Assembly: GCA_018263495.1 (NCBI GenBank)
Contig: JAANXC010000009.1
Span: 531-11,057, forward strand
Length of the DNA stretch: 10,527 nucleotides
Direction of reading: 5' to 3'
Origin: Nitrososphaerota archaeon
Lineage (GTDB): Archaea; Thermoproteota; Nitrososphaeria; Nitrososphaerales; Nitrosopumilaceae
The notes under the pieces were generated by a model. It did no database searches. It was not told the DNA's origin and was given only the letters and a program-made list of their open reading frames with translations. Positions 1 to 5,826 of the stretch are shown here, piece by piece; positions within the stretch are counted from its first letter, which is position 1, and every line of letters starts with the position of its first letter. A program made the translations under genes and the position numbers.

Positions 1-776
1 CCTTCATCACAGAATCCCTTCTTAATTTTAGTTCTAATTTCATCATCTGAGTTGTGAATGAAAACTCCAGCATTGGGGTCAGACTTGCTCATCTTTGCTA
101 CTTCACCATCTGGTTTTACTTCTGTTGGTTTAGTTAGACCGGGCAATAATTTATGATGAACAGCTACCGGAACCTTCCATTTCATTTTTGGGAATACATC
201 CTTAACTAACATGTGAATTTTTCTTTGATCCATTCCTGCATGTACTATATCCAAATCAAGTGAGTGTATATCCGCTGCCTGCATTGCAGGATAGATGAGC
301 TTTGCAAGATCAACCTTTTCATCCTTCTCTGATCTTCCCATTATGGTAAGCGTTCTCATGGTTCTAGCCAATGACATATGCTTTGCAATTTGTACAAGTT
401 CGGACCAGTACTCTTTTTTAGAATCATAAAGATCAGTTCCTAAAACTATGTTTGCCTCAGGGCAAACCAATCTAAACGCATCTTCATAATATTTTGAAAC
501 CTTTCTTATAGTTTCAAAACTACCTCCCATCTTTTCATTTAACAAAGTATGCCAATCCGCTAAAAATACAGTGCAATCAACACCTGCCTTAACAAAGTCA
601 TTTATCTTGAAGCCAGTGCTTATCAAACTACCAAGATGCAAGAAGCCAGAAATTTCAATACCAATGTAGTGTTTTGGTTTTGAGTTTGTTTTGAATAATT
701 CTAATAATTCATCCTGAGTGACAACCTCTTCTGTTGGGGGTCTTGAGACCAGGTCAACTTTTTCAGTTACATCCAT
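1..776 (-). CDS. tyrS: Tyrosyl-tRNA synthetase, archaeal type (3' end cut by window edge)
   Basis: Class I aminoacyl-tRNA synthetase that activates tyrosine with ATP and loads it on tRNA-Tyr in the cytoplasm. The 258 residues visible hold the Rossmann catalytic core: the HIGH-type signature GFLHLG at residues 44-49, LADWH near 72-76, and KMSKS at 228-232. Tyr37, Tyr162, Gln166 and Asp169 line up in spacing with Tyr32, Tyr151, Gln155 and Asp158 of the Methanocaldococcus enzyme, which contact the substrate tyrosine, so TyrRS is preferred over the related TrpRS. Archaeal TyrRS is a little over 300 residues, so only the C-terminal anticodon-binding part should be missing. The ATG at 776-774 is chosen because a TATA-like box lies 29 bases upstream and no better start is seen. 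It is transcribed away from the left edge of the orphan membrane gene, in the same direction, with its own promoter. Confidence 0.95.
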   Translation of the reverse strand, partial: MDVTEKVDLVSRPPTEEVVTQDELLELFKTNSKPKHYIGIEISGFLHLGSLISTGFKINDFVKAGVDCTVFLADWHTLLNEKMGGSFETIRKVSKYYEDAFRLVCPEANIVLGTDLYDSKKEYWSELVQIAKHMSLARTMRTLTIMGRSEKDEKVDLAKLIYPAMQAADIHSLDLDIVHAGMDQRKIHMLVKDVFPKMKWKVPVAVHHKLLPGLTKPTEVKPDGEVAKMSKSDPNAGVFIHNSDDEIRTKIKKGFCDE

Positions 777-801
777 TTTAATTGAATTTTTTCTGAAAGC
801 C

Positions 802-808
802 TATAAAG
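802..808 (-). promoter_or_regulatory. TATA-like box of tyrS
   Basis: CTTTATA on the minus strand, centred about 29 bases before the tyrS ATG. This predicts a leader of only a few bases. It lies between the tyrS start and the stop of the upstream membrane-protein gene, so tyrS is probably transcribed on its own. Confidence 0.5.
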
Positions 809-833
809 TTTACAGATTACCGCTAACCCTAAA

Positions 834-1403
834 TTATGATTCTAGTTCTTCTAAGGATTTTCTTGGTTTTGTACTAAGATAGAATGCATGAGCGCTAATT
901 ATAGCACCAGCAAGCCAGATTTTTGTTGCAAAAATTAAGTTCCATGGCCGTAGTACATCTGGATAGTGCACTGCAAGAGCATCAATATCTGGCGTCTGTC
1001 CGTTCAATATCATCTGCGAAGTAATTTCAGCATTCAATATTGTAAAAGTCCATAATACCTCATACAAGCAAATTATAGTAAATCCTAACAACATTAGCTG
1101 AAGAAGACCCATTCTATAGGAGTGCAAATTGGTTGTCCTTTTCCAACCAATTCTGGAAACACAATACCAACCTAACACGCAAGAAAAGAAGAGCCAAGTA
1201 GATAGATTTGCAAAATTTTCAAACGGAACTTGGGTTTGGACCAGAATATCTCCCATAATGAATGTCCCTTCTTCGTTCCAGTCTTGTGCCATAGAGTAAA
1301 TACCGAAGAATGTTATGGAAGCCATCACGACAGCACATCCATAGAAAACATAGAGAAATATCTTATACTGTCTATCATGTTCTTGTAGATGCCGCCTTTC
1401 CAT
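834..1403 (-). CDS. Orphan four-helix membrane protein
   Basis: I do not recognise this 189-residue protein. It shows four hydrophobic segments at about residues 15-37, 65-83, 99-123 and 153-176. The N-terminus (ERRHLQEHDRQYK), the loop at 84-97 and the C-terminal tail (KPRKSLEE) carry the positive charges. By the positive-inside rule both ends should face the cytoplasm, with two longer acidic loops (38-64 and 124-152) outside. Charged or polar residues fall within the helices (Glu115, Lys161, His172), which suggests ion pairs or a cofactor or partner contact. There is no signal peptide and no known catalytic motif. It is too divergent from AmoA, AmoB or AmoC to be one of them. The ATG at 1403 has a good TATA box 26 bases upstream. 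It lies upstream of tyrS but probably has a separate transcript. Confidence 0.85.
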   Translation of the reverse strand: MERRHLQEHDRQYKIFLYVFYGCAVVMASITFFGIYSMAQDWNEEGTFIMGDILVQTQVPFENFANLSTWLFFSCVLGWYCVSRIGWKRTTNLHSYRMGLLQLMLLGFTIICLYEVLWTFTILNAEITSQMILNGQTPDIDALAVHYPDVLRPWNLIFATKIWLAGAIISAHAFYLSTKPRKSLEELES

Positions 1404-1425
1404 TTACTGCGCTAAGAATAATCAC

Positions 1426-1433
1426 TATAAAAA
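1426..1433 (-). promoter_or_regulatory. TATA box of the four-helix membrane gene
   Basis: TTTTTATA on the minus strand, centred 26 bases before the ATG at 1403, which predicts a leaderless transcript. It shares the 84-base divergent gap with the promoter of the DegT-family gene. Confidence 0.6.
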
Positions 1434-1455
1434 CTCATAGAATTTATCAATGAAA

Positions 1456-1462
1456 TTTATTA
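1456..1462 (+). promoter_or_regulatory. TATA-like box of the DegT-family gene
   Basis: TTTATTA centred about 29 bases before the TTG start at 1488. The match is weaker than the box on the opposite strand. It supports the TTG as the true start, since no Shine-Dalgarno motif precedes it. Confidence 0.4.
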
Positions 1463-1487
1463 AAGAAACAATTACCAAACCCACTAA

Positions 1488-2573
1488 TTGAAAATTCCTA
1501 TAAATATTCCTGACATTGGCAAGGAAGAAATTCGTGAGGTCACTGCAGTTTTATCAGAAAAGTCACTCACTTCATCCTCATTTGAAGGCGGAAAACGCGT
1601 CCAACAGTTTGAAAAACTATTATCAAAATTTGTCAAATCAAAGTTTGCGGTAGCGGTCAATTCTGGAACTGCAGCACTACAAGCTTCTCTATATGCAATT
1701 GATATCAAGCCTGGGGATGAAGTACTAGTACCATCATTTACTTTTGTTGCCACTGCAAATTCAGTTAAATCTGTTGGAGCCAAACCAGTTTTTGTTGATA
1801 TTCTAAAAGACAACTACACAATGGATCCAGATGATTTGAGAAAGAAAATTACAAGAAGGACCAAGGCAATAATCCCAGTTCATCTATACGGTCACATGGC
1901 TTACATGGATGAGATTTTAGAAATGGCAAAGAAGAAAAACATCAAAATCATCGAAGATGCTTCACAATCATTAGGCTCAAAACTTAAAGGAAAACATTCT
2001 GGAACTTTTTCACATCTTGGTTGCTTTAGTCTGTATGCTGGCAAGGTAATTACATCTGGTGAGGGTGGTGCTATTGTAACTGATGATAAAAAACTGTTTG
2101 AAAAACTGAGACAGATTCGTAACCACGGTCTGGCTAAGAACAACCTTACAACTAGACTAGGTCTGAATCTTAGGCTTTCTGAGATTAGTGCAGCTATAGC
2201 AAAAATTCAAATGAAAAAATTACCTCGCCTAATAAGCCAGCGAAAAAAGAACGCGCAGATTCTTACTGATCTTTTAAAAAATGATGATGTAACTCTACCA
2301 CAACAACGAAAAAACGAAACTACAAACTGGTATCTGTACACCGTTGCTATAAAAAACAGGGACAAAATAATGAAGAAACTAAGCTCTTCTGGAATAGGAG
2401 CAAGAATTTACTATTCTCCACCTATTCACAAAACACCATATTACAAAACTAAACTCCACCTTCCAAATACAGAGTGGGCAGCTTCTCATGTCCTAAGCTT
2501 ACCAATACATCCAAAAGTAAGAAAACAAGATTTGGCAAAAATGAGAAAGATTCTCTCAGACAGCAGAAACTAA
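1488..2573 (+). CDS. DegT/DnrJ/EryC1/StrS-family sugar aminotransferase
   Basis: PLP-dependent aminotransferase of the family that moves an amino group onto nucleotide-linked keto-sugars, used for surface polysaccharide and glycoprotein sugars. At 361 residues it is of usual length and complete. Visible landmarks are NSGTAAL at 58-64 (phosphate of PLP), PSFTFVATAN at 82-91, PVHLYG at 130-135, EDASQSLG at 156-163 with Asp157 to pair with the pyridine nitrogen, and FSLYAGKVITSGEGG at 180-194 where Lys186 should hold the cofactor. The substrate cannot be read from sequence. The start is TTG: the nearby ATG at 1450 is in another frame and stops at once. No glycosyltransferase or nucleotide-sugar gene lies beside it, so its pathway partners must be elsewhere. 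Its stop is one base from the stop of the convergent dUTPase gene. Confidence 0.92.
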   Translation: MKIPINIPDIGKEEIREVTAVLSEKSLTSSSFEGGKRVQQFEKLLSKFVKSKFAVAVNSGTAALQASLYAIDIKPGDEVLVPSFTFVATANSVKSVGAKPVFVDILKDNYTMDPDDLRKKITRRTKAIIPVHLYGHMAYMDEILEMAKKKNIKIIEDASQSLGSKLKGKHSGTFSHLGCFSLYAGKVITSGEGGAIVTDDKKLFEKLRQIRNHGLAKNNLTTRLGLNLRLSEISAAIAKIQMKKLPRLISQRKKNAQILTDLLKNDDVTLPQQRKNETTNWYLYTVAIKNRDKIMKKLSSSGIGARIYYSPPIHKTPYYKTKLHLPNTEWAASHVLSLPIHPKVRKQDLAKMRKILSDSRN

Positions 2574-2574
2574 T

Positions 2575-2907
2575 CTAATAACCATCTTTTTGACGCTGTT
2601 TATTAATTTCATTTTTCCTTTGATATTCCTTCAAAATATCATCTGGAGTTAGACCTAGCTCTAATGACGCCTGAATTAGAAAATGCCAAATGTCTGCCAG
2701 CTCTTCCCTAGCTTCCGCTTGATTGAACTCCATAGGTTTTTTCCACCACTTCCAGTTTGTAGTACGTTGCAGTTCTATTGCCTCATGGATCATTGCAGTG
2801 CACAAAGCAGAAATCCTACCTTCAATATCATCTGGATATCTGTCCAAGTTCATCATTTCGGTCAGTCCCTTTTGAAGAGAAAAAATTTCCTCTAACTTAT
2901 CTTCCAT
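2575..2907 (-). CDS. Dimeric all-alpha dUTPase (MazG-like NTP pyrophosphatase superfamily)
   Basis: Predicted cytoplasmic dUTP diphosphatase of the all-alpha superfamily, cleaving dUTP to dUMP and pyrophosphate to keep uracil out of DNA and supply dTMP synthesis. Numbering from an upstream ATG at 2916 (113 residues), the metal-binding pair is Glu45-x-x-Glu48 (HEAIEL) and Glu72-x-x-Asp75 (EELADIWHF). The Trp-rich NWKWWKKP at 54-61 and the C-terminal KNEINKQRQKDGY are typical of the dUTPase_2 group and argue against plain MazG. I prefer the second in-frame ATG at 2907 (110 residues, MEDKLEE), because the only TATA-like box sits 27 bases before it and none fits the ATG at 2916. It lies 32 bases downstream of the PfkB kinase gene. 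Other NTPs remain possible substrates. Confidence 0.85.
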   Translation of the reverse strand: MEDKLEEIFSLQKGLTEMMNLDRYPDDIEGRISALCTAMIHEAIELQRTTNWKWWKKPMEFNQAEAREELADIWHFLIQASLELGLTPDDILKEYQRKNEINKQRQKDGY

Positions 2908-2930
2908 ACCACACACATCTTGTTAACATG

Positions 2931-2938
2931 TATAACTT
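2931..2938 (-). promoter_or_regulatory. TATA-like box of the dUTPase gene
   Basis: AAGTTATA on the minus strand, immediately after the end of the upstream pfkB-family reading frame and centred about 27 bases before the ATG at 2907. It favours that ATG as a leaderless start over the one at 2916. Confidence 0.4.
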
Positions 2939-2939
2939 T

Positions 2940-3833
2940 TCAGAAACGAGTCATTTTTTCATACTGTGCCATTCTTTTCTTAATATCTGATTTTTTTATT
3001 CGTAACAATACTTCAGGACCGTAACCTTCAACGGCAAACGAACCCATTACGTTGCCATAGATCACAGATTTTTTAATTGCAGTAAGATCTGTTTTGTTCT
3101 TACTAGTAAGATATCCCATCATAGCGCCAGCAAACGTGTCACCCGCACCTGTAGGATCAACGATTTTTTCTAGGGAAAACGCAGCGGAAGGAAAAACAAC
3201 ATCCTCAAAGAACAAAAGTGAGCCATGCTCGCCCTTTTTAATAATAACATACTTCGTTCCCCAACTCATAATTTTTTTTGCGCACTTAATTAGATTGAAT
3301 TCCTTTGTTAGTAGTTTTGCCTCCTCATCATTAATCACTACTGCATCGACGCTTTTGAACATCTTCACAACGGATGCTCTCTTAGTAGATATCCAAAAAT
3401 CTATTGTGTCACACATTGAAAACTTGACATTGTCAAATTCTTTAATCAATGATCTGTTTTGATCAGGATCGTTGTTAGCAAGATACACAAACTTGGATTT
3501 TTTATAATCTTCTGGTACAATAGGTTTGAAGTTCTTTAGTACGTTTAGATCTGTGCGCAACGTGGTTCTCAAGCTTAAAGTGTTGTCATAGCTTCCAGAG
3601 TATCGAAAAGTTTTGCCATCTTTTATAGAAAGACCACTTAAGTCAAGGCGTTCAGCTAAAATTTTATGATATTTTTTTGGGAAATCTTTTCCTACAACTG
3701 CAATCAGTCCTGGTTTTACAAAAAAACTTGCTGAAATACTAGCAAAGGTTGCAGCGCCACCAAGTACATCCTTTAACACCTTGGTTGGTGTCCTGATGGT
3801 ATCAAGCGCTGTTGAGCCAAAAACAGTTAGCAT
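2940..3833 (-). CDS. PfkB-family (ribokinase-like) carbohydrate or nucleoside kinase
   Basis: ATP-dependent kinase of the ribokinase/PfkB fold, 297 residues and complete. The N-terminal glycine pair is at LGGAATFAS (residues 24-32), the NDEEAKLL motif at 168-175, KKGEHGS at 199-205, and the anion-hole and catalytic signature DPTGAGDTFAGA at 226-237 with Asp232 as expected base. These place the family firmly, but the substrate (ribose, fructose-6-phosphate, adenosine, cytidine or another) is not evident. The start MLTVFGSTALDTI gives the usual first beta strand. Its ATG at 3833 has a TATA box 27 bases upstream. The dUTPase gene follows in the same direction after 32 bases, so read-through into it is possible; if so, a nucleoside substrate would make sense, but this is inference only. 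Confidence 0.9.
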   Translation of the reverse strand: MLTVFGSTALDTIRTPTKVLKDVLGGAATFASISASFFVKPGLIAVVGKDFPKKYHKILAERLDLSGLSIKDGKTFRYSGSYDNTLSLRTTLRTDLNVLKNFKPIVPEDYKKSKFVYLANNDPDQNRSLIKEFDNVKFSMCDTIDFWISTKRASVVKMFKSVDAVVINDEEAKLLTKEFNLIKCAKKIMSWGTKYVIIKKGEHGSLLFFEDVVFPSAAFSLEKIVDPTGAGDTFAGAMMGYLTSKNKTDLTAIKKSVIYGNVMGSFAVEGYGPEVLLRIKKSDIKKRMAQYEKMTRF

Positions 3834-3856
3834 TATTATCGTGGCTTGTTATTTCG

Positions 3857-3863
3857 TATAAAT
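3857..3863 (-). promoter_or_regulatory. TATA box of the PfkB-family kinase gene
   Basis: ATTTATA on the minus strand, centred 27 bases before the ATG at 3833; predicts a leaderless mRNA. Confidence 0.6.
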
Positions 3864-3934
3864 CCCTTTCAAAAGGCTAGCAGGAACAATGTGTAAAAAT
3901 TTTGATGCATTCTTTAAGCTACTTAGAGCTAACC

Positions 3935-3942
3935 AAATAAAT
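3935..3942 (+). promoter_or_regulatory. Possible TATA-like box of the orphan gene at 3966
   Basis: AAATAAAT centred about 27 bases before the TTG start. The motif is weak and the region is AT-rich; the position is the main support. Confidence 0.3.
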
Positions 3943-3965
3943 GAAAATTTAAGGCTATCATCTCA

Positions 3966-4433
3966 TTGGCTAAGATTAAACTCAGAATTGGAGATAATGA
4001 AATTGAAATTGACTCTAGAGATTTTTATGTAGATAACAACACCATAAGAAAAGTTATTGAAGATATTTCTGCACTTTTACAAGAAAGTAGTGCAAGAATC
4101 ATGCCGTATCCAAATGAGTATAGTCTTGGAGAAAGCGATGCCCTAGGTTCGCTCGAAAACGCCGAAGTTTATGAGCCAGAGTTTGGCGAACCGGTTTTTG
4201 TTCCAATAAATGAATTACGTGGGAAACTGATGATTCTATCAAAAAATTCTTTTTTTGATAAACCTAGAACTGTATCAGAAACCGTAAATGAGTTGAGAGA
4301 ACACGGTTGGGTTGTAAACCCATTAGACGCATCCAAAATACTTGCAGAGATGGCATTTAGTAAAGAACTTACAAAAGGCAAACAATCTGATAGAAGTTTT
4401 TACTTTGTACAAAAAGAATTGTTAGCAAATTAG
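3966..4433 (+). CDS. Orphan protein with possible C-terminal winged-helix domain
   Basis: I do not recognise this 155-residue soluble protein. The N-terminal part (about 1-40) reads as two beta strands, KIKLRIGDNEIEID, followed by a helix. A loose acidic linker follows at about 52-77. The C-terminal part (about 80-152) has helix, turn, helix and strand spacing that would fit a winged helix: the helix INELRGKLMIL, then RTVSETVNELREHGW, the helix DASKILAEMAF, and a final strand RSFYFVQ. A DNA- or protein-binding role is only a guess. No membrane segment, metal-binding cluster or catalytic motif is visible. The start is TTG, giving MAKIKL; an AT-rich box lies 27 bases upstream. It ends eight bases before the stop of the convergent cyclophilin gene. 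Confidence 0.75.
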   Translation: MAKIKLRIGDNEIEIDSRDFYVDNNTIRKVIEDISALLQESSARIMPYPNEYSLGESDALGSLENAEVYEPEFGEPVFVPINELRGKLMILSKNSFFDKPRTVSETVNELREHGWVVNPLDASKILAEMAFSKELTKGKQSDRSFYFVQKELLAN

Positions 4434-4441
4434 GCTATTTA

Positions 4442-4921
4442 TTATTCAGATATTGTAACTTCAAGCATTTTGGCTTCCTGCTTTGGACAATCATTACCAT
4501 CTCTAGGAAGATTAACAATCTTATCTGCAACTTCCATACCATCAACAACTTCTCCAAACACTGTATATTGCTTATCTAGGAACGTACTATCACTAGTTAC
4601 AATGAAAAACTGTGACCCCGCACTATCTGGGTCTGCAGCTCTCGCCATCGATACGATTCCACGAAGATGAGATCTTGTGCTAAATTCAGCTTTTAAATTA
4701 TATCCAGGTCCGCCTTGTCCCCACATGCTTTTGTCAGGATTTTTGGTGTTTGGGTCGCCTCCTTGAATCATGAAGCCAGGTATTACCCTATGAAACAAAG
4801 TTCCATTATAAAATCCAGATTTTGCTAACTCTAAAAAATTTCTTACTGTTTCTGGCGCTATATCTGGCAGCAGACTAAATTTTATACTTCCAAAATCTGT
4901 TTTTATTATAGCGTCAGTCAT
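4442..4921 (-). CDS. Cyclophilin-type peptidyl-prolyl cis-trans isomerase
   Basis: Single-domain cytoplasmic cyclophilin of 159 residues that speeds proline isomerisation during folding. Active-site residues are in place: FHRVIPGFMIQGGDP at 43-57 gives Arg45, Phe50, Met51 and Gln53 (human CypA Arg55, Phe60, Met61, Gln63), and SMARAADPDSAGSQFF at 91-106 gives Gln104 and Phe106. The CypA Trp121 position is Phe114 and the His126 position is Tyr119. These changes occur in many prokaryotic cyclophilins and usually weaken cyclosporin binding without loss of isomerase activity. There is no signal peptide or anchor. The ATG at 4921 gives MTDAIIKTDFG, the normal first strand. Its TATA box is 48 bases upstream, so a leader of about 20 bases is expected, unlike its neighbours. 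Confidence 0.95.
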   Translation of the reverse strand: MTDAIIKTDFGSIKFSLLPDIAPETVRNFLELAKSGFYNGTLFHRVIPGFMIQGGDPNTKNPDKSMWGQGGPGYNLKAEFSTRSHLRGIVSMARAADPDSAGSQFFIVTSDSTFLDKQYTVFGEVVDGMEVADKIVNLPRDGNDCPKQEAKMLEVTISE

Positions 4922-4964
4922 TTTATTTGATTTTTAATTTTGGGTTAAGAGTCTTTGGAATCTG

Positions 4965-4972
4965 TTTATAAA
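4965..4972 (-). promoter_or_regulatory. TATA box of the cyclophilin gene
   Basis: TTTATAAA, centred about 48 bases before the ATG at 4921, implying a leader of roughly 20 bases that has no Shine-Dalgarno motif. The motif is palindromic, but no gene start on the other strand fits it. Confidence 0.5.
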
Positions 4973-5031
4973 AAACCCTCTAACACTTCCTAAAATAAAT
5001 AACTATCTCTGACAGATTTTTCAAACTAATC

Positions 5032-5038
5032 TTATATA
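5032..5038 (+). promoter_or_regulatory. TATA box of the small helix-turn-helix gene
   Basis: TTATATA centred 25 bases before the GTG at 5060. It is one of the strongest TATA matches in the window and fixes the GTG as a leaderless start. Confidence 0.65.
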
Positions 5039-5059
5039 GATCAACAAAAAACCATTTCT

Positions 5060-5281
5060 GTGAATCGTACCAATCAAAGCACAGTTATCAAAGAAGCAAT
5101 CAATTCTTTGCTTGATGAGGGCGTTACAGACAAGCAAGATATTTACTCAAAAGTTGTTGATAAGCTGGGTGTTCCAAGACCTACTGTCAGACGCGTAGCT
5201 AGAGATCTAAGAAACGAATTGCTTACAAAAATCAAAATATTACAATCTGAATCCCAGCAAACTATTATTCCTAGCGTTTAA
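5060..5281 (+). CDS. Small helix-turn-helix protein (73 aa)
   Basis: A 73-residue, mostly helical soluble protein. Helix one (NQSTVIKEAINSLLDEG) is followed by TDKQDIYSKVVDKLG and then VPRPTVRRVARDLRNELLTKI, the spacing of a helix-turn-helix with a basic recognition helix (Arg40, Arg44, Arg45, Arg48, Arg51). The C-terminus (QSESQQTIIPSV) looks disordered. The most likely role is DNA binding as a small transcription factor or chromatin-associated protein, by inference from the pattern; no operator can be identified. The start is GTG with a strong TATA box 25 bases upstream, so the mRNA should be leaderless and well expressed. It is divergent from the cyclophilin gene across a 138-base gap. Confidence 0.8.
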   Translation: MNRTNQSTVIKEAINSLLDEGVTDKQDIYSKVVDKLGVPRPTVRRVARDLRNELLTKIKILQSESQQTIIPSV

Positions 5282-5288
5282 AACACAG

Positions 5289-5305
5289 TTTTGGGTTCAT
5301 TTTTT
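5289..5305 (+). terminator. Possible T-tract terminator after the small HTH gene
   Basis: Two T-runs (TTTT and TTTTTT) within 17 bases, just after the stop at 5281. Archaeal transcription commonly ends at such tracts without a hairpin. The region is AT-rich, so support is limited. Confidence 0.35.
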
Positions 5306-5331
5306 ACCATTCTAAAAAATTAACATTACCG

Positions 5332-5338
5332 TTATATT
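5332..5338 (+). promoter_or_regulatory. TATA box of the two-helix membrane gene
   Basis: TTATATT centred 26 bases before the ATG at 5361 but only 17 before the in-frame TTG at 5352. The spacing favours the ATG as the leaderless start. Confidence 0.5.
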
Positions 5339-5360
5339 CAACCAATTTTTTTTGAACTAT

Positions 5361-5645
5361 ATGGGCTTGCTCTATAATCATCTGGCTACATTAGTTTGTG
5401 GCGTCTTTGCATCCATTTTGACTCTACTTTGGCCAATGTTTGTGGAATTATCACCTGTATATGATCTAGTGTTTATTTTGGCTGTGCCCATCATGTGGTT
5501 CTTAACTATTGTCTGTTTTGTAGCCCAGAAAAGTGCGGATTATGCGCATGGCAGCCATAAACCTAGCAAAAAATCTAGCAAAAAACCTAGCAAAAAATTA
5601 AGCCAAAAAATTGTTTATACTGCTGACGGAAGAATAGCTGGATAA
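5361..5645 (+). CDS. Orphan two-helix membrane protein with Lys-rich repeat tail
   Basis: An unrecognised protein of 94 residues from the ATG at 5361; a TTG at 5352 would add three residues but sits too close to the TATA box. Two hydrophobic helices at about 8-28 and 34-56 are joined by a very short acidic turn (VELSP). The tail from residue 57 is basic and contains four tetrapeptide units, KPSK KSSK KPSK KLSQ, then IVYTADGRIAG. By the positive-inside rule the Lys-rich tail should be cytoplasmic, so both ends face in. A tail of this kind could contact nucleic acid, acidic lipid or a partner protein, but nothing identifies which. It converges with the Cys/His microprotein gene, with seven bases between the stops. 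Confidence 0.7.
   Translation: MGLLYNHLATLVCGVFASILTLLWPMFVELSPVYDLVFILAVPIMWFLTIVCFVAQKSADYAHGSHKPSKKSSKKPSKKLSQKIVYTADGRIAG
5559..5606 (+). repeat. Four 12-base tandem units coding KPSK-like tetrapeptides
   Basis: Units 1 and 3 are identical (AAACCTAGCAAA), unit 2 differs at one base (AAATCTAGCAAA), and unit 4 is diverged (AAATTAAGCCAA). The period is 12 bases, in frame, so gain or loss of a unit would change the tail length without breaking the reading frame. Confidence 0.85.
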
Positions 5646-5652
5646 AACGTCA

Positions 5653-5760
5653 TTAACAGTGTTCACACTTGTGTCCATCACCATGGTTTTCTTTGCAGCC
5701 AGGGCAACTCACAGCACCACCAAGGTGGCACTTGCAAAGACAAACATCAGATTTCTCCAC
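5653..5760 (-). CDS. Cys/His-rich putative metal-binding microprotein (35 aa)
   Basis: A short minus-strand frame, GTG at 5760 to TAA at 5655-5653, coding 35 residues with seven cysteines (7, 9, 11, 19, 22, 32, 35) and four histidines (12, 26, 30, 34). The pattern is CxCxCH, six residues, CPGC, HxxxHxC, then HC at the very end. A non-coding frame would hardly give so ordered a set of knuckles, so I take it as a real gene. It has enough ligands for two zinc ions, or for a copper-binding, metallothionein-like role. An in-frame TAG at 5784-5782 limits the start to this GTG, as no other start codon lies between. A weak TATA-like CTATTAG is about 25 bases upstream. It sits between the two-helix membrane gene and tRNA-Arg. 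I do not recognise the family. Confidence 0.65.
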   Translation of the reverse strand: MEKSDVCLCKCHLGGAVSCPGCKENHGDGHKCEHC

Positions 5761-5826
5761 ACGCTGATAATTACAATAGCCCTAATAGGTTTTGAAATTG
5801 CTAGAAACTATAACCAAATTCAAAGA

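Noticed and set aside
834..1403. The four-helix protein as an AmoC or other core ammonia monooxygenase subunit
   Set aside because: The size is similar, but the sequence lacks the conserved AmoC stretches as I know them, and the neighbours are not amo genes.
1450..1491. Thirteen-codon frame from ATG at 1450 whose TGA overlaps the TTG start of the DegT-family gene
   Set aside because: It overlaps the likely TATA box and lies upstream of the predicted transcript start, so it is probably never transcribed as a leader peptide.
1484..1813. Minus-strand open frame of 109 codons opposite the DegT-family gene
   Set aside because: It is a shadow of a well-conserved aminotransferase in the other strand; Ser/Thr-rich, with no domain.
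3889..4032. 47-codon plus-strand frame starting MCKNFDAFF and overlapping the orphan gene at 3966
   Set aside because: More than half of it overlaps the start of the 155-residue frame, its sequence has no recognisable pattern, and the promoter spacing suits the TTG at 3966 better.
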